Of a DNA stretch of 64,000 bases, positions 31,740 to 42,579 are shown in pieces (position 1 is the stretch's first letter; each line of letters opens with the position of its first letter). The stretch comes from Dryocosmus kuriphilus (Eukaryota; Arthropoda; Insecta; Hymenoptera; Cynipidae), in contig CM076190.1 in assembly GCA_038277395.1 (NCBI GenBank), positions 249,159,256-249,223,255 of the forward strand, in the 5' to 3' direction. A program made the position numbers and the translations under genes. Below the pieces are notes generated by a model. It was not told the DNA's origin, did not search any database, and worked only from the letters and a program-made list of their open reading frames with translations.

Positions 31740-32636
31740 GCTTTTATGTGAACGGATACACACCTACAAATTACATGTTTTCTGTCTTTTACTCACGCAA
31801 CCTCATTTCCTTCTTCTCTTTCTCCTAACTCCTTTTCTCGATTCCCTCCTGATATCACTTTCTTACTCTTTCTCCCACCATCGCTTTCACTCATTTTCTT
31901 TCTCACTATCGCTCTTACTGTCGCGTTTACATTCTCCTTTGAAAGTTTGTGCATGGATTACACACTGCATTTTCTGTGGCTTTGTGGCTGCGAAGATGAT
32001 TGATGCAAGAATGTATTTATTTAGAATCAAGATTATTGAAACATTTTTAACTTTAACCTTGTTACTTAAATTCAATCTAATTTTTCTTTTTCGAATTAAA
32101 GCAAATTAATTTTATCACGAAGAAATTTTTGTTCATTTTTGTTCTCTTTACAAAATGAATTATCTCAGTCTGAAACTTTACAAAAGACTTTATATAAATG
32201 CATTTTACGAGAAAAATGTTGTTCATGTTGTAGCATTAAAATCTAATTGTCAATAACTTTGTAAAAAAATTTGTTTGCAAACAAAACCAAAGGAAATCTT
32301 TTTAAACATAAGAGCTATTAAGAAATGTGTTCTACAGCAAGAAGTCATATATTTCGCGAGACAAATGTTGATCATGTTGTAGCAATAAAATTTAATTATT
32401 AATAACATTTACAGAAAAAATTTGTTTGAAAACAAAACCAGGGGAGATTTTTTTAAATATAAGGGCTATTAAAAAGTTTATTTGACTGCGAAAAAAAATG
32501 ATTTCCCTTCTTGATGGCCTACATGGGATAAACTGACCTAAGTTAAAAGTTCAAGCTCCATTGGAAAAAAATTGGTAAACTCGAATAAAAAGAAACTGGC
32601 AAGCAGAAAGTTCCAATCAACTCAGCTTTTTACTAT
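31740..32636 (+). repeat. Unnamed interspersed repeat, copy B, first part
   Basis: Collinear with copy A (5790-6350). Begins with a CT-rich stretch (31800-31945). Contains two tandem copies of a roughly 150-bp unit (GTTGTAGCATTAAAATCTAA at 32229 and GTTGTAGCAATAAAATTTAA at 32375), each ending in an AAACATAAGAGCTATT-type segment. Copy A has one. Interrupted by a non-LTR element. Confidence 0.75.
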
Positions 32637-35375
32637 GATTATTATTATTATTATTATTTCATACGGGCAGGGTCATTCAAGTCCCATAGCACTGAGGTTA
32701 GCTAATGTAACCTATTGTACTTTACCCTTCGATTTAAGCCTCTCTAAGGAGGCCAGTTTCCATCATATATGCGTATATCGCCGTATATGGAATATCTGCG
32801 AAATCCTCTGGTTCGCAGAATTGATTATCAAAATGCTTAGCTCTGAGACCCACCAGCACATCACACTCGCACAGTATGTGATGTGCTGTCTCCTCTCGGA
32901 AGCCGCATTTCCGGCAGCGAGGATCGCTGTCAATTTTCATATTAGTCAGGTGCTTCTTTAGGCGGCAGTGGCCCGTGAGCATTTCCACCACTATCTTCAC
33001 CTGCTTTCTTCCCATGTTCAGGAGTTTCTTAGATTTTCCTATGCATGGTTCTTTAATATATTTTTTAGAGTGTACCGCACCTCTTGTCACTCTCCAATAC
33101 TCAATGTGCTCCTTCAAAAGCCATTTCTCAATGGCAAGCTTAACTGAAGCATATGAGATTCCGCAGTATGGCTCAGGTCCATTGAAGGATTTTATAGTCC
33201 CTCTTTTTGCGAGCGTATCTGCTATCTCGTTGCCCTCAATTTCCTCATGCCCAGGGACCCAAATCAATTTGACCCAGTTCTCACTAGACACTAAGAGGAG
33301 TTCTTGAAGGCAACTCCAGACAAGTCTGGATGTAAATTCTTCCGATAGGAGGGCTTTCAGAGCCGCTTGACTGTCAGAGCATATGTAAACGTGATGATTG
33401 GCAAATCCACGCCTACGAATCTCCTCAAGGCAGGCTTTAATGGCTATGATTTCAGCTTGGAAAACAGTGGGAAATTTACCCAGTGCGATTGTTATATCAG
33501 CACTGGGGTTCCTCCCGTGTACTCCAGCTCCAGTACCCAAGGAGTCTTTTGAGCCGTCCGTATACCAGACGAGACCTCCTGTAGTAAATATCTTCTTTCT
33601 CCTCTGCTCATCATGCCAATCTTCCCTTTCTGGGAATAACACTTTAAATGGCTTCATGAACGAGTATTTCTTCAGCATGCTGTCAGAATGCATGCGAAGG
33701 ATTTCATCCCCCAAAAATACGCCTTTTACCAAGTCGTGTAGGTCATGGCATTCAATGTTTCCATGACCCCTTTTTAGGGAGTGTCTATACGCTTCCGCCA
33801 CAGCCCTCTGTTTAATTAAGATGTGCAGCGGCGGTATGCTCAAAATAGTCTCCAATGCAGCTGTTGGAGTTGTCCTCATTGAACCAGTGATTGCCAGGCA
33901 AAAGACCCTTTGTAGGCTCTCCAACTGGTTCCTGGTGCTTGTGTGGCTTGCTCTATGCCCCCAAATCAATGAGGCATAGGTTATAATTGGTCTAATGATT
34001 ATTGTGTATAACCAATACACCACCTTGGGCTTTAATCCCCAATTCTTTCTGATTGCGCCTCTGCAAGCCCAGAAGGCTGCTTTGGCCTTTTTAACGATTG
34101 CGTCCACATGCATCTTCCAAGTCAATTTAGGGTCGAAAATAACGCCTAAATACTTAGCCGATGTCGAGAATTCGACTTTCTTGCCGTAGAACGTGGGATT
34201 CACGAGATCAGGCAGATTCCTGCGTCTCGTAAAAACCAAAAGTTCAGTTTTATCTGGATTAACAGATAGGGCACGATCGTTGCACCAACATTCTACGATG
34301 TTGAGAGCATTCTGCATCAGTCCGATCAACGTTCCTTCATGCTTACCTGTTATTAGAATAACAAGGTCATCTACATAACCTTGCGTGCAGTATCCTAATT
34401 CATTTAACCTACATACTAGGTAATCAATGACGAGTGCCCACAGGGTGGAGGATAGCACGCCTGCCTGTGGGCACCCCTTTTTAATCTTCGCTCTCACGTT
34501 ACATCCGTGAAGCGAAGATTGGACTATTCTGTTGCACAACATTGAGCGCAACCATCTGTTAACCGTGGAGCCTACACCATGACTCTTAGCAGAATCGAAT
34601 ATAGACTCCGTTGGGGTGTTACTAAAGGCACCCTCTACGTCTAAAAACGCTGCAATCGCGACCTCTCCTAATCGTCCTGCCTTTTGAACGCGGGAGGCAA
34701 ATGCGAAAAGTGCGTCAATAGTTGATTTACCTTTCTGTGAGGCAAATTGATTACTATGAAGTGGTTTGTTTGGTAAAATTACCTCCTTCATATGAAAATC
34801 TACTAACTTTTCTAATGTTTTTAACATAAAAGAAGTTAGGCTAATTGGTCTGAATGACTTGGCCTCATAGTATGAGTCCCTCCCCGGTTTTGGTATGAAA
34901 ATCGCTTTGACTCTCCTCCATGCCGCAGGGGTATATCCCATAGCTATGCACGCTCTAAAGATGTTACATAACGTTCTAATTAGAACGTCCAACCCTTCTT
35001 GAATCAACGCCGGAAAAATACCGTCTTCCCCGGCGGCTTTGTATGGATTGAAGTGTCGAACAACCCACCTAATTTTTGAATGTGTTACAATCCGGCTTGC
35101 CATTCTCCAATCATTCCCATTGGCCCTATGATCTGGGCCGTCGGTGGAATTTAACCTATCGGCCTCTTCCTCCAACTGACTCTCAGATCCGGAACCGGGA
35201 AAGTGAACACTCATGAGGTGTTCAAGGATTTCGCTAGCCGTTTCTGTCATATCTCCTGTTGGCAGTGTTAACGCCCTCAGGTGACATGCTGGATTTTTCT
35301 TTAGGGCTCTCTGGAGTTTAGCAGTATCAGGTACGTTTTGAATGCCCTGGCAATGCCCCCTCCATGAGATCCTTT
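32637..35375 (-). mobile_element. LOA/R1-type (I superfamily) non-LTR element, 5' truncated
   Basis: The 3' end on the minus strand is a short (AAT)n tail (ATT repeats at 32641-32662 plus) after about 70 bp of 3' UTR. The 5' end is truncated inside ORF2, where the sequence meets the target repeat at CCAGGCATAAG (35376). Compared with copy A, about 95 bp of target are missing at the insertion. Confidence 0.85.
32734..35373 (-). CDS. Non-LTR ORF2: reverse transcriptase plus RNase H, 5' truncated, otherwise open
   Basis: About 880 codons without a stop, the longest open frame in the window. The first ATG is at 35250 but the frame is open to the truncation point, so the real start is lost, together with the AP endonuclease domain. 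RT blocks: PYKAAGEDGI, FIPKPGRDSY, FRPISLTSFMLKTLEKL, FLDVEGAF (first Asp), KKGCPQAGVLS, and the catalytic GYVDDLVILITG (about 34370). Then the thumb (SAKYLGVIFDPKLTW). RNase H: VWYTDGSKDS (about 33575), FQAEIIAIKACLE, YICSDSQAAL and WVPGHEEIEGNEIAD (about 33245). The C-terminus has a CRKCGFREETAHHILCEC zinc cluster (about 32905). The protein reverse-transcribes its RNA at a nicked target. An intact frame implies a recent insertion. Confidence 0.92.
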   Translation of the reverse strand, partial: RISWRGHCQGIQNVPDTAKLQRALKKNPACHLRALTLPTGDMTETASEILEHLMSVHFPGSGSESQLEEEADRLNSTDGPDHRANGNDWRMASRIVTHSKIRWVVRHFNPYKAAGEDGIFPALIQEGLDVLIRTLCNIFRACIAMGYTPAAWRRVKAIFIPKPGRDSYYEAKSFRPISLTSFMLKTLEKLVDFHMKEVILPNKPLHSNQFASQKGKSTIDALFAFASRVQKAGRLGEVAIAAFLDVEGAFSNTPTESIFDSAKSHGVGSTVNRWLRSMLCNRIVQSSLHGCNVRAKIKKGCPQAGVLSSTLWALVIDYLVCRLNELGYCTQGYVDDLVILITGKHEGTLIGLMQNALNIVECWCNDRALSVNPDKTELLVFTRRRNLPDLVNPTFYGKKVEFSTSAKYLGVIFDPKLTWKMHVDAIVKKAKAAFWACRGAIRKNWGLKPKVVYWLYTIIIRPIITYASLIWGHRASHTSTRNQLESLQRVFCLAITGSMRTTPTAALETILSIPPLHILIKQRAVAEAYRHSLKRGHGNIECHDLHDLVKGVFLGDEILRMHSDSMLKKYSFMKPFKVLFPEREDWHDEQRRKKIFTTGGLVWYTDGSKDSLGTGAGVHGRNPSADITIALGKFPTVFQAEIIAIKACLEEIRRRGFANHHVYICSDSQAALKALLSEEFTSRLVWSCLQELLLVSSENWVKLIWVPGHEEIEGNEIADTLAKRGTIKSFNGPEPYCGISYASVKLAIEKWLLKEHIEYWRVTRGAVHSKKYIKEPCIGKSKKLLNMGRKQVKIVVEMLTGHCRLKKHLTNMKIDSDPRCRKCGFREETAHHILCECDVLVGLRAKHFDNQFCEPEDFADIPYTAIYAYMMETGLLREA

Positions 35376-35584
35376 TAGCCAGGCATAAGCGATTTAACTA
35401 TTTTCTATTCTTTGCAAAAATCGCCCGAGAAATTTGCAAGATGAAGGCTGCTCTGAATCAATGATAGGAGCCCTGTCACATAAGTTCTCTAGTCTACCAG
35501 AGTGGAAATTTCTTAATCTCTAATTTGCGCATGCGCAACTTTAGCCGCCGTTGTGCAAAATATTTATATTTTAAAATACGCATA
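35376..35584 (+). repeat. Unnamed repeat copy B, middle part
   Basis: Matches copy A 6455-6660, including CTATTTTCTATTCTTTGCAA and TTTGCGCATGCGCAACTTTA. Ends at GCATA where the 1.3 kb TIR insert begins. Confidence 0.8.
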
Positions 35585-36887
35585 CGCAGGTGCGAAATTC
35601 GGTCGGTTGCCAGAGCTTGACCAGCGACCGAAAGTCGGCCCTACTCTGGCAACCGATCTCCGGTAACTAGAGTTGGGCAGGCTAAGGTGTTTTCAAGCTG
35701 CCGTGGTCCAACCGGCGTTGGCAACCAACGTCGGCGGCGGGCAAAAGGTCGACTGTCAGCCCAATTCTGGTTGAACTTTGGGCCACCAATCGGATGAATT
35801 GTGGCAGATGAGTCGGTACGATCGTCAGTCGCCTTGATGCAATCGACGGTCGGTCAAACCTCGGCCCAAGTATGGGTCGATCGTCGGATAAACTCTGGTT
35901 CATTGTTCCAAAACGATTGTGAAAGTACGTACTCGTATGTCCCGACTCTAGGCAATAAATAATCCGACCGTCGGTATAGCATTGGCTCGTACAAGTCACC
36001 AAGATGCATCCAAGGGTGGGCGCAACCTTGATCTAAATATAGGCCGACCGTCAGATATACTCTGGTTTGTTGTTTCAAAAGCACCGTGGAAGTACGGTCG
36101 GCCAAACTCTGGGCGACGATTGGCCCGACTGTCAGTGTAATACTATTTGATGCAAGTAAGCTTACTTCGCCCGACCGTCGGCTCAACTCTGTTCCACGGT
36201 TGGGCCGATAGTCAGGTATACTCTGGCGAATTGATTTAAAATGGTCACAATAGTACAGGCGCGTTTCCGCTAGACGGCTGGCCGTAAAAGTGAGCCACAA
36301 ATGTATTCAATCTTCGGGTGCATAAGCAGACGATTGGCAGACGGCTTGGCCAAGAAGGTACCGAGCTACTCTCCTGCGGACGATGGAAAAAGACGTCGCG
36401 TCGGCTTACTAGTTGGGTCGAAAATTGATTCATTAATTTGCATCAATGTTTACTGTCGATGTTTCTCCAAATTTGGAAAGCAGTGGTGTGTCAGCTTCCG
36501 TTCCAAGGTTGGATGAATCTTTTTAACCAATATCGGGCCAGCTGTAGAAAATAGATGCGCTTGCGTTTTCATTAAAATAGTTGGGCAGACCAGTGGTTCC
36601 CAAGGGTGGCCCAAACTTTGGTTGCCAAAAAATGGCCCGACGCTTCTTGCCAATGGTGATCAACCCTTGAAAATGTAGTTTGGCACCACATTGTTTCCCA
36701 AGTTTGGGACTGCTTTATTTTCATAGACGATCCATCTTTGGGACCAAATGTCGGGCCGACGTTGAGATGTCAAAGGCGGTTGACCGTTATCATTTAGCAG
36801 GTTGGCCCGACCATTGGCGTACAAGGTTGGATCGACTGTCCGGCGGTTGGCCCGACCATGGGCCGACGGTCAATTCGCACCTGGGTA
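35585..36887. mobile_element. Internally repetitive TIR insert of about 1.3 kb
   Basis: Short inverted ends around AGGTGCGAA (35588 and, complemented, 36882). Copy A continues uninterrupted from GCATA to GATCAAC, so the insert limits are clear to a few bases. The interior consists of some fifteen degenerate units of about 65-70 bp containing GGCCGACCGTCGG-like words, plus the complement in the right half. No clear target duplication and no coding sequence. Confidence 0.75.
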
Positions 36888-37245
36888 GGTCAATACTGTT
36901 CTCACACCGTCCACTGCAATGCTTTACTTTGGCATCAAGGTCAAACTTCTTAGGTGGGTGTTGCGAAAACTCTAATCTTTAATTCAATTAAAAACTGAGG
37001 ATTTAATTTCCAGTCTACTGCTTGCAGAATAAAGGCAAAAGGACTTTAATTAAAACAGTTAATCTGTTCTGAGCAAGTGAACGTGACAGCTTTTATTTTG
37101 AAGCATGGACGAGCATTTTTATTACATTGGGCGGTAACTAAGAGTCGGTTATTACTTGCTGAAGATAGAAAAATTAAGCTTTGTCTAAAAAAATTTACCC
37201 ACCTCGAAGAAAATGGAGAGGGAACTTCGGTTTTCTTTTAATTCT
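36888..37245 (+). repeat. Unnamed repeat copy B, last part
   Basis: Matches copy A 6662-6985 and then 7190-7215 after a gap of about 200 bp in copy B. Confidence 0.75.
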
Positions 37246-39065
37246 TTTTCCATTCTCATCTCAATGAGGAGGTATTAGTTTAATGTGAAAACTGACTTTC
37301 GCGGATTTCATGAAATCTCGACGTTTCGTGACCCCCTGAATCCGAAAAAACGTGTTTGACGATGGTGTCTGTCTCTATGTTGTGGTTGTCATTGTCGTTG
37401 TTGTTGTCGTCGGCGCCCTGTCCCACGATAAATTTGAAGGGCTATTCGGATTGGATTGCACTTTGGTACACTTTTTTAAGGCGTAAAAAGAAAGGACGAG
37501 TTCCTAAACTTGCGTTTTTTGACAAGTGGTCATGGTTTTATCCATAAAAACGTTTTTCAAAAAATCAAAAATCCATTTTCCGGCTAAAATATGCGAAATG
37601 CAAAGAAATAGTGGAGAGTAAAATTGCTCATCTCAAAAAAATCTACGAACTATGTTTTAATCATTTTTTGATCAAATGTACGGTTTTTGTCTTAATCGAG
37701 AAAACGTTATTAAGAATAAAAAACTGGGGTTTCTTGCCAAAATATTCAAGATGCAAAAAAATGACAATAAACAAAGCTATTCAGCTCAAAAAGGTCTAGA
37801 AATATTGTTTTAACCACTTCTTTATAAAATTCACGGTTTTGGTTTTGATCAGGAAAACGTTATTGAAACCAAAAATTCAAATTTTCCGCCAAACTATGCA
37901 AGATACGAAAAAATAGTAATAAACAATGTTATTCAGCTTAAAAAGGTCTACAAATTTTCTCTCCATAATTTTTTTGAAGAGACGCGTATTTTTTGAGTCA
38001 TTCGTGAAATATGTTATTAAATACAAACATATCCACTTTTCAGCAAAACTATGCGAGACACGAGAAGATGTTAACAAGCAGAATTGTTCATCCTAAAAAG
38101 ATCTAAAAATTTTTTTTAAAACTTTTTTTAGATCGAACGCATAGTTTATTCACGAAACGTATAATAGCTGTTTTAATAACAAAATACACTATCATAAAGA
38201 TAATAAAAAGTAATTAAAAGTTATTGAAAAAATCAGCCCGCTACTCAGGCGCATTTTCATCACGTTTCTCACGCTTACCAGTGGATTAAAGAATATCAAA
38301 AACGTGAATTCCTTAATTTTTCACATAGTCTGGCTGAAAAATGCAATTTTTACATTCTCATCAGAGAAGGTGTTAGATTTATGTAAAAGTTGAGCCACCC
38401 AGTCTTCGTCAAATCTCCAAGTTTTGAGATCCCCTGAATGAGAAAAACGGTTTTTACGACGGTATCTGTCTGTCTCTTGTTGTCGTTGTCGTCGTCGTTG
38501 TCGGCGTCCTAGTTGTCGTCTGTTAACACGATAACTTTTGAGATAACCATCAAATTGGATTGCACTTTGTCACACTTCTTTACGATCCAAAAATAAAGAA
38601 CGAGTTAGTTAAATACCCATTTTTAATCTTTACATGCCACGCTTCCGTAGAATTGCACACTTGACAGGTTAGGGTGGTTACCATCCTGGCGAGAAAATTT
38701 GTTACAAAGCATAGACTATTGAAAATTTTCACTTAAGAATTTTTTGAAACTTATTGAAGGCTCCCTTAAAAGGATAATTTAGTTTATATATTTAAATACT
38801 AATTTCAACTAACGGTCATGGTTTTCTCCATCAAAAACGGTTTTCACAAAATGAAAAAGTCCATTTTCCGGGTAAGCTATGCCAGATGCGAAAAAATCTT
38901 CATTCTATTATTTTATTTCCATTTTCCGGTCAAAATATGCAACAAACAAAAGAATATTAAGGAGGGCAGTTATTTACTTAAAAAAGATATACCCTTTTTC
39001 TTTCGACAATTTTTTTTATGAGACTCCTCGTTTTACTTTTAAGAATGGAAAACCTGCATTGTGAG
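37246..39065 (+). repeat. Large tandem repeat with internal units of about 165 bp
   Basis: The block 37250-37520 (CTGAATCCGAAAAAACG; GTCTGTCTCT with GTTGTCG runs; TTGGATTGCACTTTG) recurs at 38365-38620, about 1.1 kb apart. Within the first repeat, units with GAAAACGTTATT, GCTCAAAAAGGTCTA and TTTCC(G)GC(C)AAA(A)TATGC recur near 37590, 37740, 37885 and 38040. The second repeat is shorter and more diverged. No protein. Confidence 0.75.
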
Positions 39066-39839
39066 AATTTAGAAAATACCTGTGAATTCGATCTCGGGTG
39101 TTTAATTTAATTTAATTTATATTTTTTTGTGCTCATTTGTTGAGCACTTTGCTTCCACATTACGATGAAGTTGCAAATGAACTTGTTTCCTCATAGAGGA
39201 AAAATTAATAAAAATTAATTATAAAATTAGTAATCAAATCATTTCAATAACCATAACTTCCTTAATATTTAATTAAATGCATTAATCTTACAGGTTATTC
39301 GATTCGTCTCGACACAACGAATCTTTCTTCCCTTTACCTAAACTTCGAATTTTGATTATTTAAGAAATTGTAGTCAAAAAATGATTTTTACAAATATTGT
39401 AAAAACAGATAAAACTTTTTAAGTTCAATATGTTGGAAAATCCTTGAACAGGCTTTGAGGTATTGATCGTAGAAACAATTCCTACAAATTTCTCAAATTT
39501 ATCGATAGCTGTATTTAAGTTATAGTAGCGACAAGAAAAGGCGACATCCATATGTACATACATACATACACACACACACGTGTTCATACATACATCCGGC
39601 CAATTGATTAGAACGCTGTATTAGTCATTCATCAACTGAGGAATGTTTGATTAAACCATTTTATAAATACTGGAAAATGTAACGACTTCAAGGCTTCCTC
39701 TATGAAGGAGCAAAATTTAGAAAATCACAAAAAAACTCTACTAATAGAAAATGGATTTAAAAGAAATTAATTTTCGACCGCGAAGCGCCAGTTTCGTGAT
39801 GAGAATTTATTCCTTAAGACCGATGGAGCCTTGAGTAAA
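39066..39839. other. Spacer with a hairpin and (CATA)n/(CA)n microsatellites
   Basis: A perfect hairpin GTGCTCA-TTTGT-TGAGCAC at about 39130-39148 and microsatellites at 39553-39597. No coding region recognised. Confidence 0.6.
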
Positions 39840-41725
39840 ATAATTGTAGGCCCGTATCACTATCCCCCGCCCCCCACAAACTTAAATTGGACATGTACCC
39901 ATATGGATTCAAATGCGCTCCAGATCCACCAAATTGCACCACCAATTAAACTTTGTGCGCCACAAAACCAAGGGAGATGCTGGGGGGTTATGGGGGGGGC
40001 ATGCTACTCCCCCCCTCAAAATAACAGTTTTAATGATGCCATTTTGAAGTACTCCAAATGCGCTCAAATGCACCAGCAATAAAAAGTTTTGTACCCCAAC
40101 GATGAACGAGTTACAAGCGATGAACGGGTGGGGAGCTGGTACAATTTTCGTCAATAATAGCGTTTTTAAGAAAACTCGATGACCGACATTCTTAGTTTAA
40201 AATGCGCTTTTATGCACCATCAATTAAAAATTTTTCGCCAGTAATTTTGCCAATTAGTAATTTGTGGCAAATGGTGGGGGGGGGGGGGGGGGGGGCTGGT
40301 GTCATGCTGGGTTTAAATTCTTCCTGTTGGTATGAAAATTAATTATCTCGTCTTAAATCTATTTGAATTCAAATGCGCTCAAATGTACTACCAGAAGATT
40401 TCAAATATATTTATAATTGCGTCAGATATCGACACATTAACCCTCATCAAAGAGGTGTCCAAACACAAACTTTAGTTTCTCAAAATTGGATAAAATAAGA
40501 TCGAAAACGGCTATTTAGACTAAGCTTCAAATGTGCTCAAATGCACTTGTTAAAAAAAATGTCTAATGCCATACAACACCGGATTTTGCATGCACATCCG
40601 GTGGGTGGGTTGATGACACGGCGTTTACATATCCGAATATAATGAGCATAATGAAACTGTTCTAACGTATTTTCAAGATGCTTCAAATGCGCTCAAATGC
40701 ACCATACAAAAGCTTTCAGGTGCGTTTGAAAATGTTCAGATGTTAACAAAATATGACTTCTCAACGTGGTGACACAAGATAAAAATTATTTTTTTTTTTT
40801 AATTGAAAGAAATCATGTCACAAGACGCTATGCGCACCGGTTTCAAATGCGCTCAAATGCACTTGTTAAAAAAAAATTCATAATGCCATACAACACCGGA
40901 ATTTGCAGCACATTCGGCGGGGGATGGGGGGGTTGATGACACGATGTTTATGTCTCCGAATATAATGGTCATAATGGAACTGTTCCAACGTATTTTCAAA
41001 ATGCTTCAAATGCGCTCAAATGCACCATACAGGAGTTTTCAGATACATTTGAAAATGTTCAGATATTAACAAAATATTACTTCTCAGAGTGACAGCCCGA
41101 CATAAATTAATTTTTTTAAAAAATGAAATTACCTTATGTCAGAAGGCACTATTCGCACCGGTTTCAAATGCGCTCAAATGCACTTTCTAAAAAAAATTCC
41201 TAATGCCATACAACACCGGATTCTGCATGAACGTCCGGTGTGTGGGCTAGTGACACGGCTTCTATATCTCCCATTCTAATTGGCTCGAAAATATTTACTT
41301 TGTGTGCTTCCACTGCAATCCAAATGGGCTCAAATGGAACACCAAGAAAATTAATGCTGCTCAATTACACGATCATATAACCCCGATTGAACTTCCGCCC
41401 TGGGATATGTGACAGCTGTCGCGCTACTGGTGCTCATATCAACATTTCGGAATGGCACGTGCACCATTCGTACCCGCTTCAAATGCGTTCACATAACCTC
41501 GTTTAAAAAAACCCTAATGCCATACAGCACCGGATTTTGCATGCACATCCGTTTGGGGGGGCTAGTGACACGGTGTCTATATCCCCATTCTGGTTGACTC
41601 GAAAATATTGTGCTTGCGTGCTTCCATTGCAATTCAAATGCGCTCAAATACACCATCAAGAAAATTAATGTAGCTCAATTACATGACCTTATAACCCCGA
41701 GTGGACTTCCTGCCTGGGATACGCA
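39840..41725 (+). repeat. Satellite-like array, about 157-bp unit, 12 copies
   Basis: The core TTCAAATGCGCTCAAATGCA or a close variant occurs near 39907, 40056, 40200, 40369, 40529, 40684, 40841, 41006, 41162, 41318, 41478 and 41632. Intervals are 144-169 bp, mostly 154-160. From 40529 on, alternate units share more (one type followed by CTTGTTAAAAAAAA...ATGCCATACAACACCGG, the other by CCATACA(A/G)), giving a dimeric order. A run of about 20 G lies at 40277-40296. Confidence 0.9.
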
Positions 41726-41890
41726 GACCACATGCAATATTGCATGCCCGGCTGCTGCACATCAGGCGCATGCTTAAAAACATTCTTTAACTTCTACCAC
41801 TGAAAAATGAAATTTTTACATTTACATCGTCACTTTCTAACTTCAATTTTAGTATAGAATTACAATTACAAAATTTTAAATATTTATTTT
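41726..41890. other. Spacer
   Basis: Short unique stretch between the satellite and the SINE-like repeat. Confidence 0.4.
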
Positions 41891-41894
41891 AGGG

Positions 41895-42282
41895 TATTTG
41901 TTAATTACTAACAGACCCGTCGCGGTTTCGCTCGCGGGTAATTCAAGACATTCGACATTCGCTATACTCAGTGCCTGGATAGCCCGAGGAAGAGCGGAGA
42001 GCTATCCTTCTACCTCCCACCCCTCGCCAACCGCCTTAGTCCATAGTCTCGCTGATCCCCCTGCTACCCCCCCCCCAAAGGATGCCCTCGGCTTGGATAT
42101 AGTTTATTGCTAATTACCAATTTTCGTAATAATAAAATAACTAAAATTTATATATCCTATGTCTCTCCAGGAATACATGTGAAGATTTTATCAAAGTTTT
42201 ATTAACATCGGTTTAGTAGTTTTCAGGTTTATTCCGTACAAATAAACAAACGAGGTAGTTTCATATATTAGTATAGATATTG
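41895..42282 (+). mobile_element. SINE-like or RTE-derived short repeat
   Basis: Starts with GACCCGTCGCGGTTTCGCTC followed by GCGGG and ends with ATCGGTTTAGTAGTTTTCAG, ACAAATAAACAAACGAG and ATATTAGTATAGAT. This beginning and end are typical of a short repeat very common in arthropods whose tail resembles RTE-type 3' ends. No coding capacity. A tRNA-type promoter was not recognised, so the class is uncertain. Confidence 0.5.
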
Positions 42283-42579
42283 TGAGCTTACTTTAAGATT
42301 ACCTTAGGTTTACTTTATGGTTACGCTGTATCGTAACCATTGCGTTCACGCGGTCCGCTAGGGTCCTCATTCAATCAATAAGAAAATTAATGAAAATATG
42401 TTTCAATCAAATTAAAGGATGTAGCCGAGAAAAGGCTGACGAAATATAAAACAAATAAAAATAACTTATATAAAAGACATTAACTTTTGCAAGAAATATT
42501 AAGTTTTTTTACACAAGAATTGTACTATAAGTTTCTACTGCAAATTGTCGTAAGTTAATAAGTAAGCTTATTGTATCGA
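42283..42579. other. Spacer
   Basis: AT-rich, nothing recognised. Confidence 0.4.

Noticed and set aside
31738..32109. 123-codon plus-strand frame, Leu/Ser/Phe-rich
   Set aside because: Product of the CT-rich start of repeat copy B. The homologous part of copy A is not conserved as a frame.
32975..33766. Plus-strand frames of 60-122 codons
   Set aside because: Antisense of the non-LTR ORF2.
39840..41725. CRISPR-like 20-base core every 157 bp
   Set aside because: The sequence between cores is itself repeated and similar between units, so this is a satellite.
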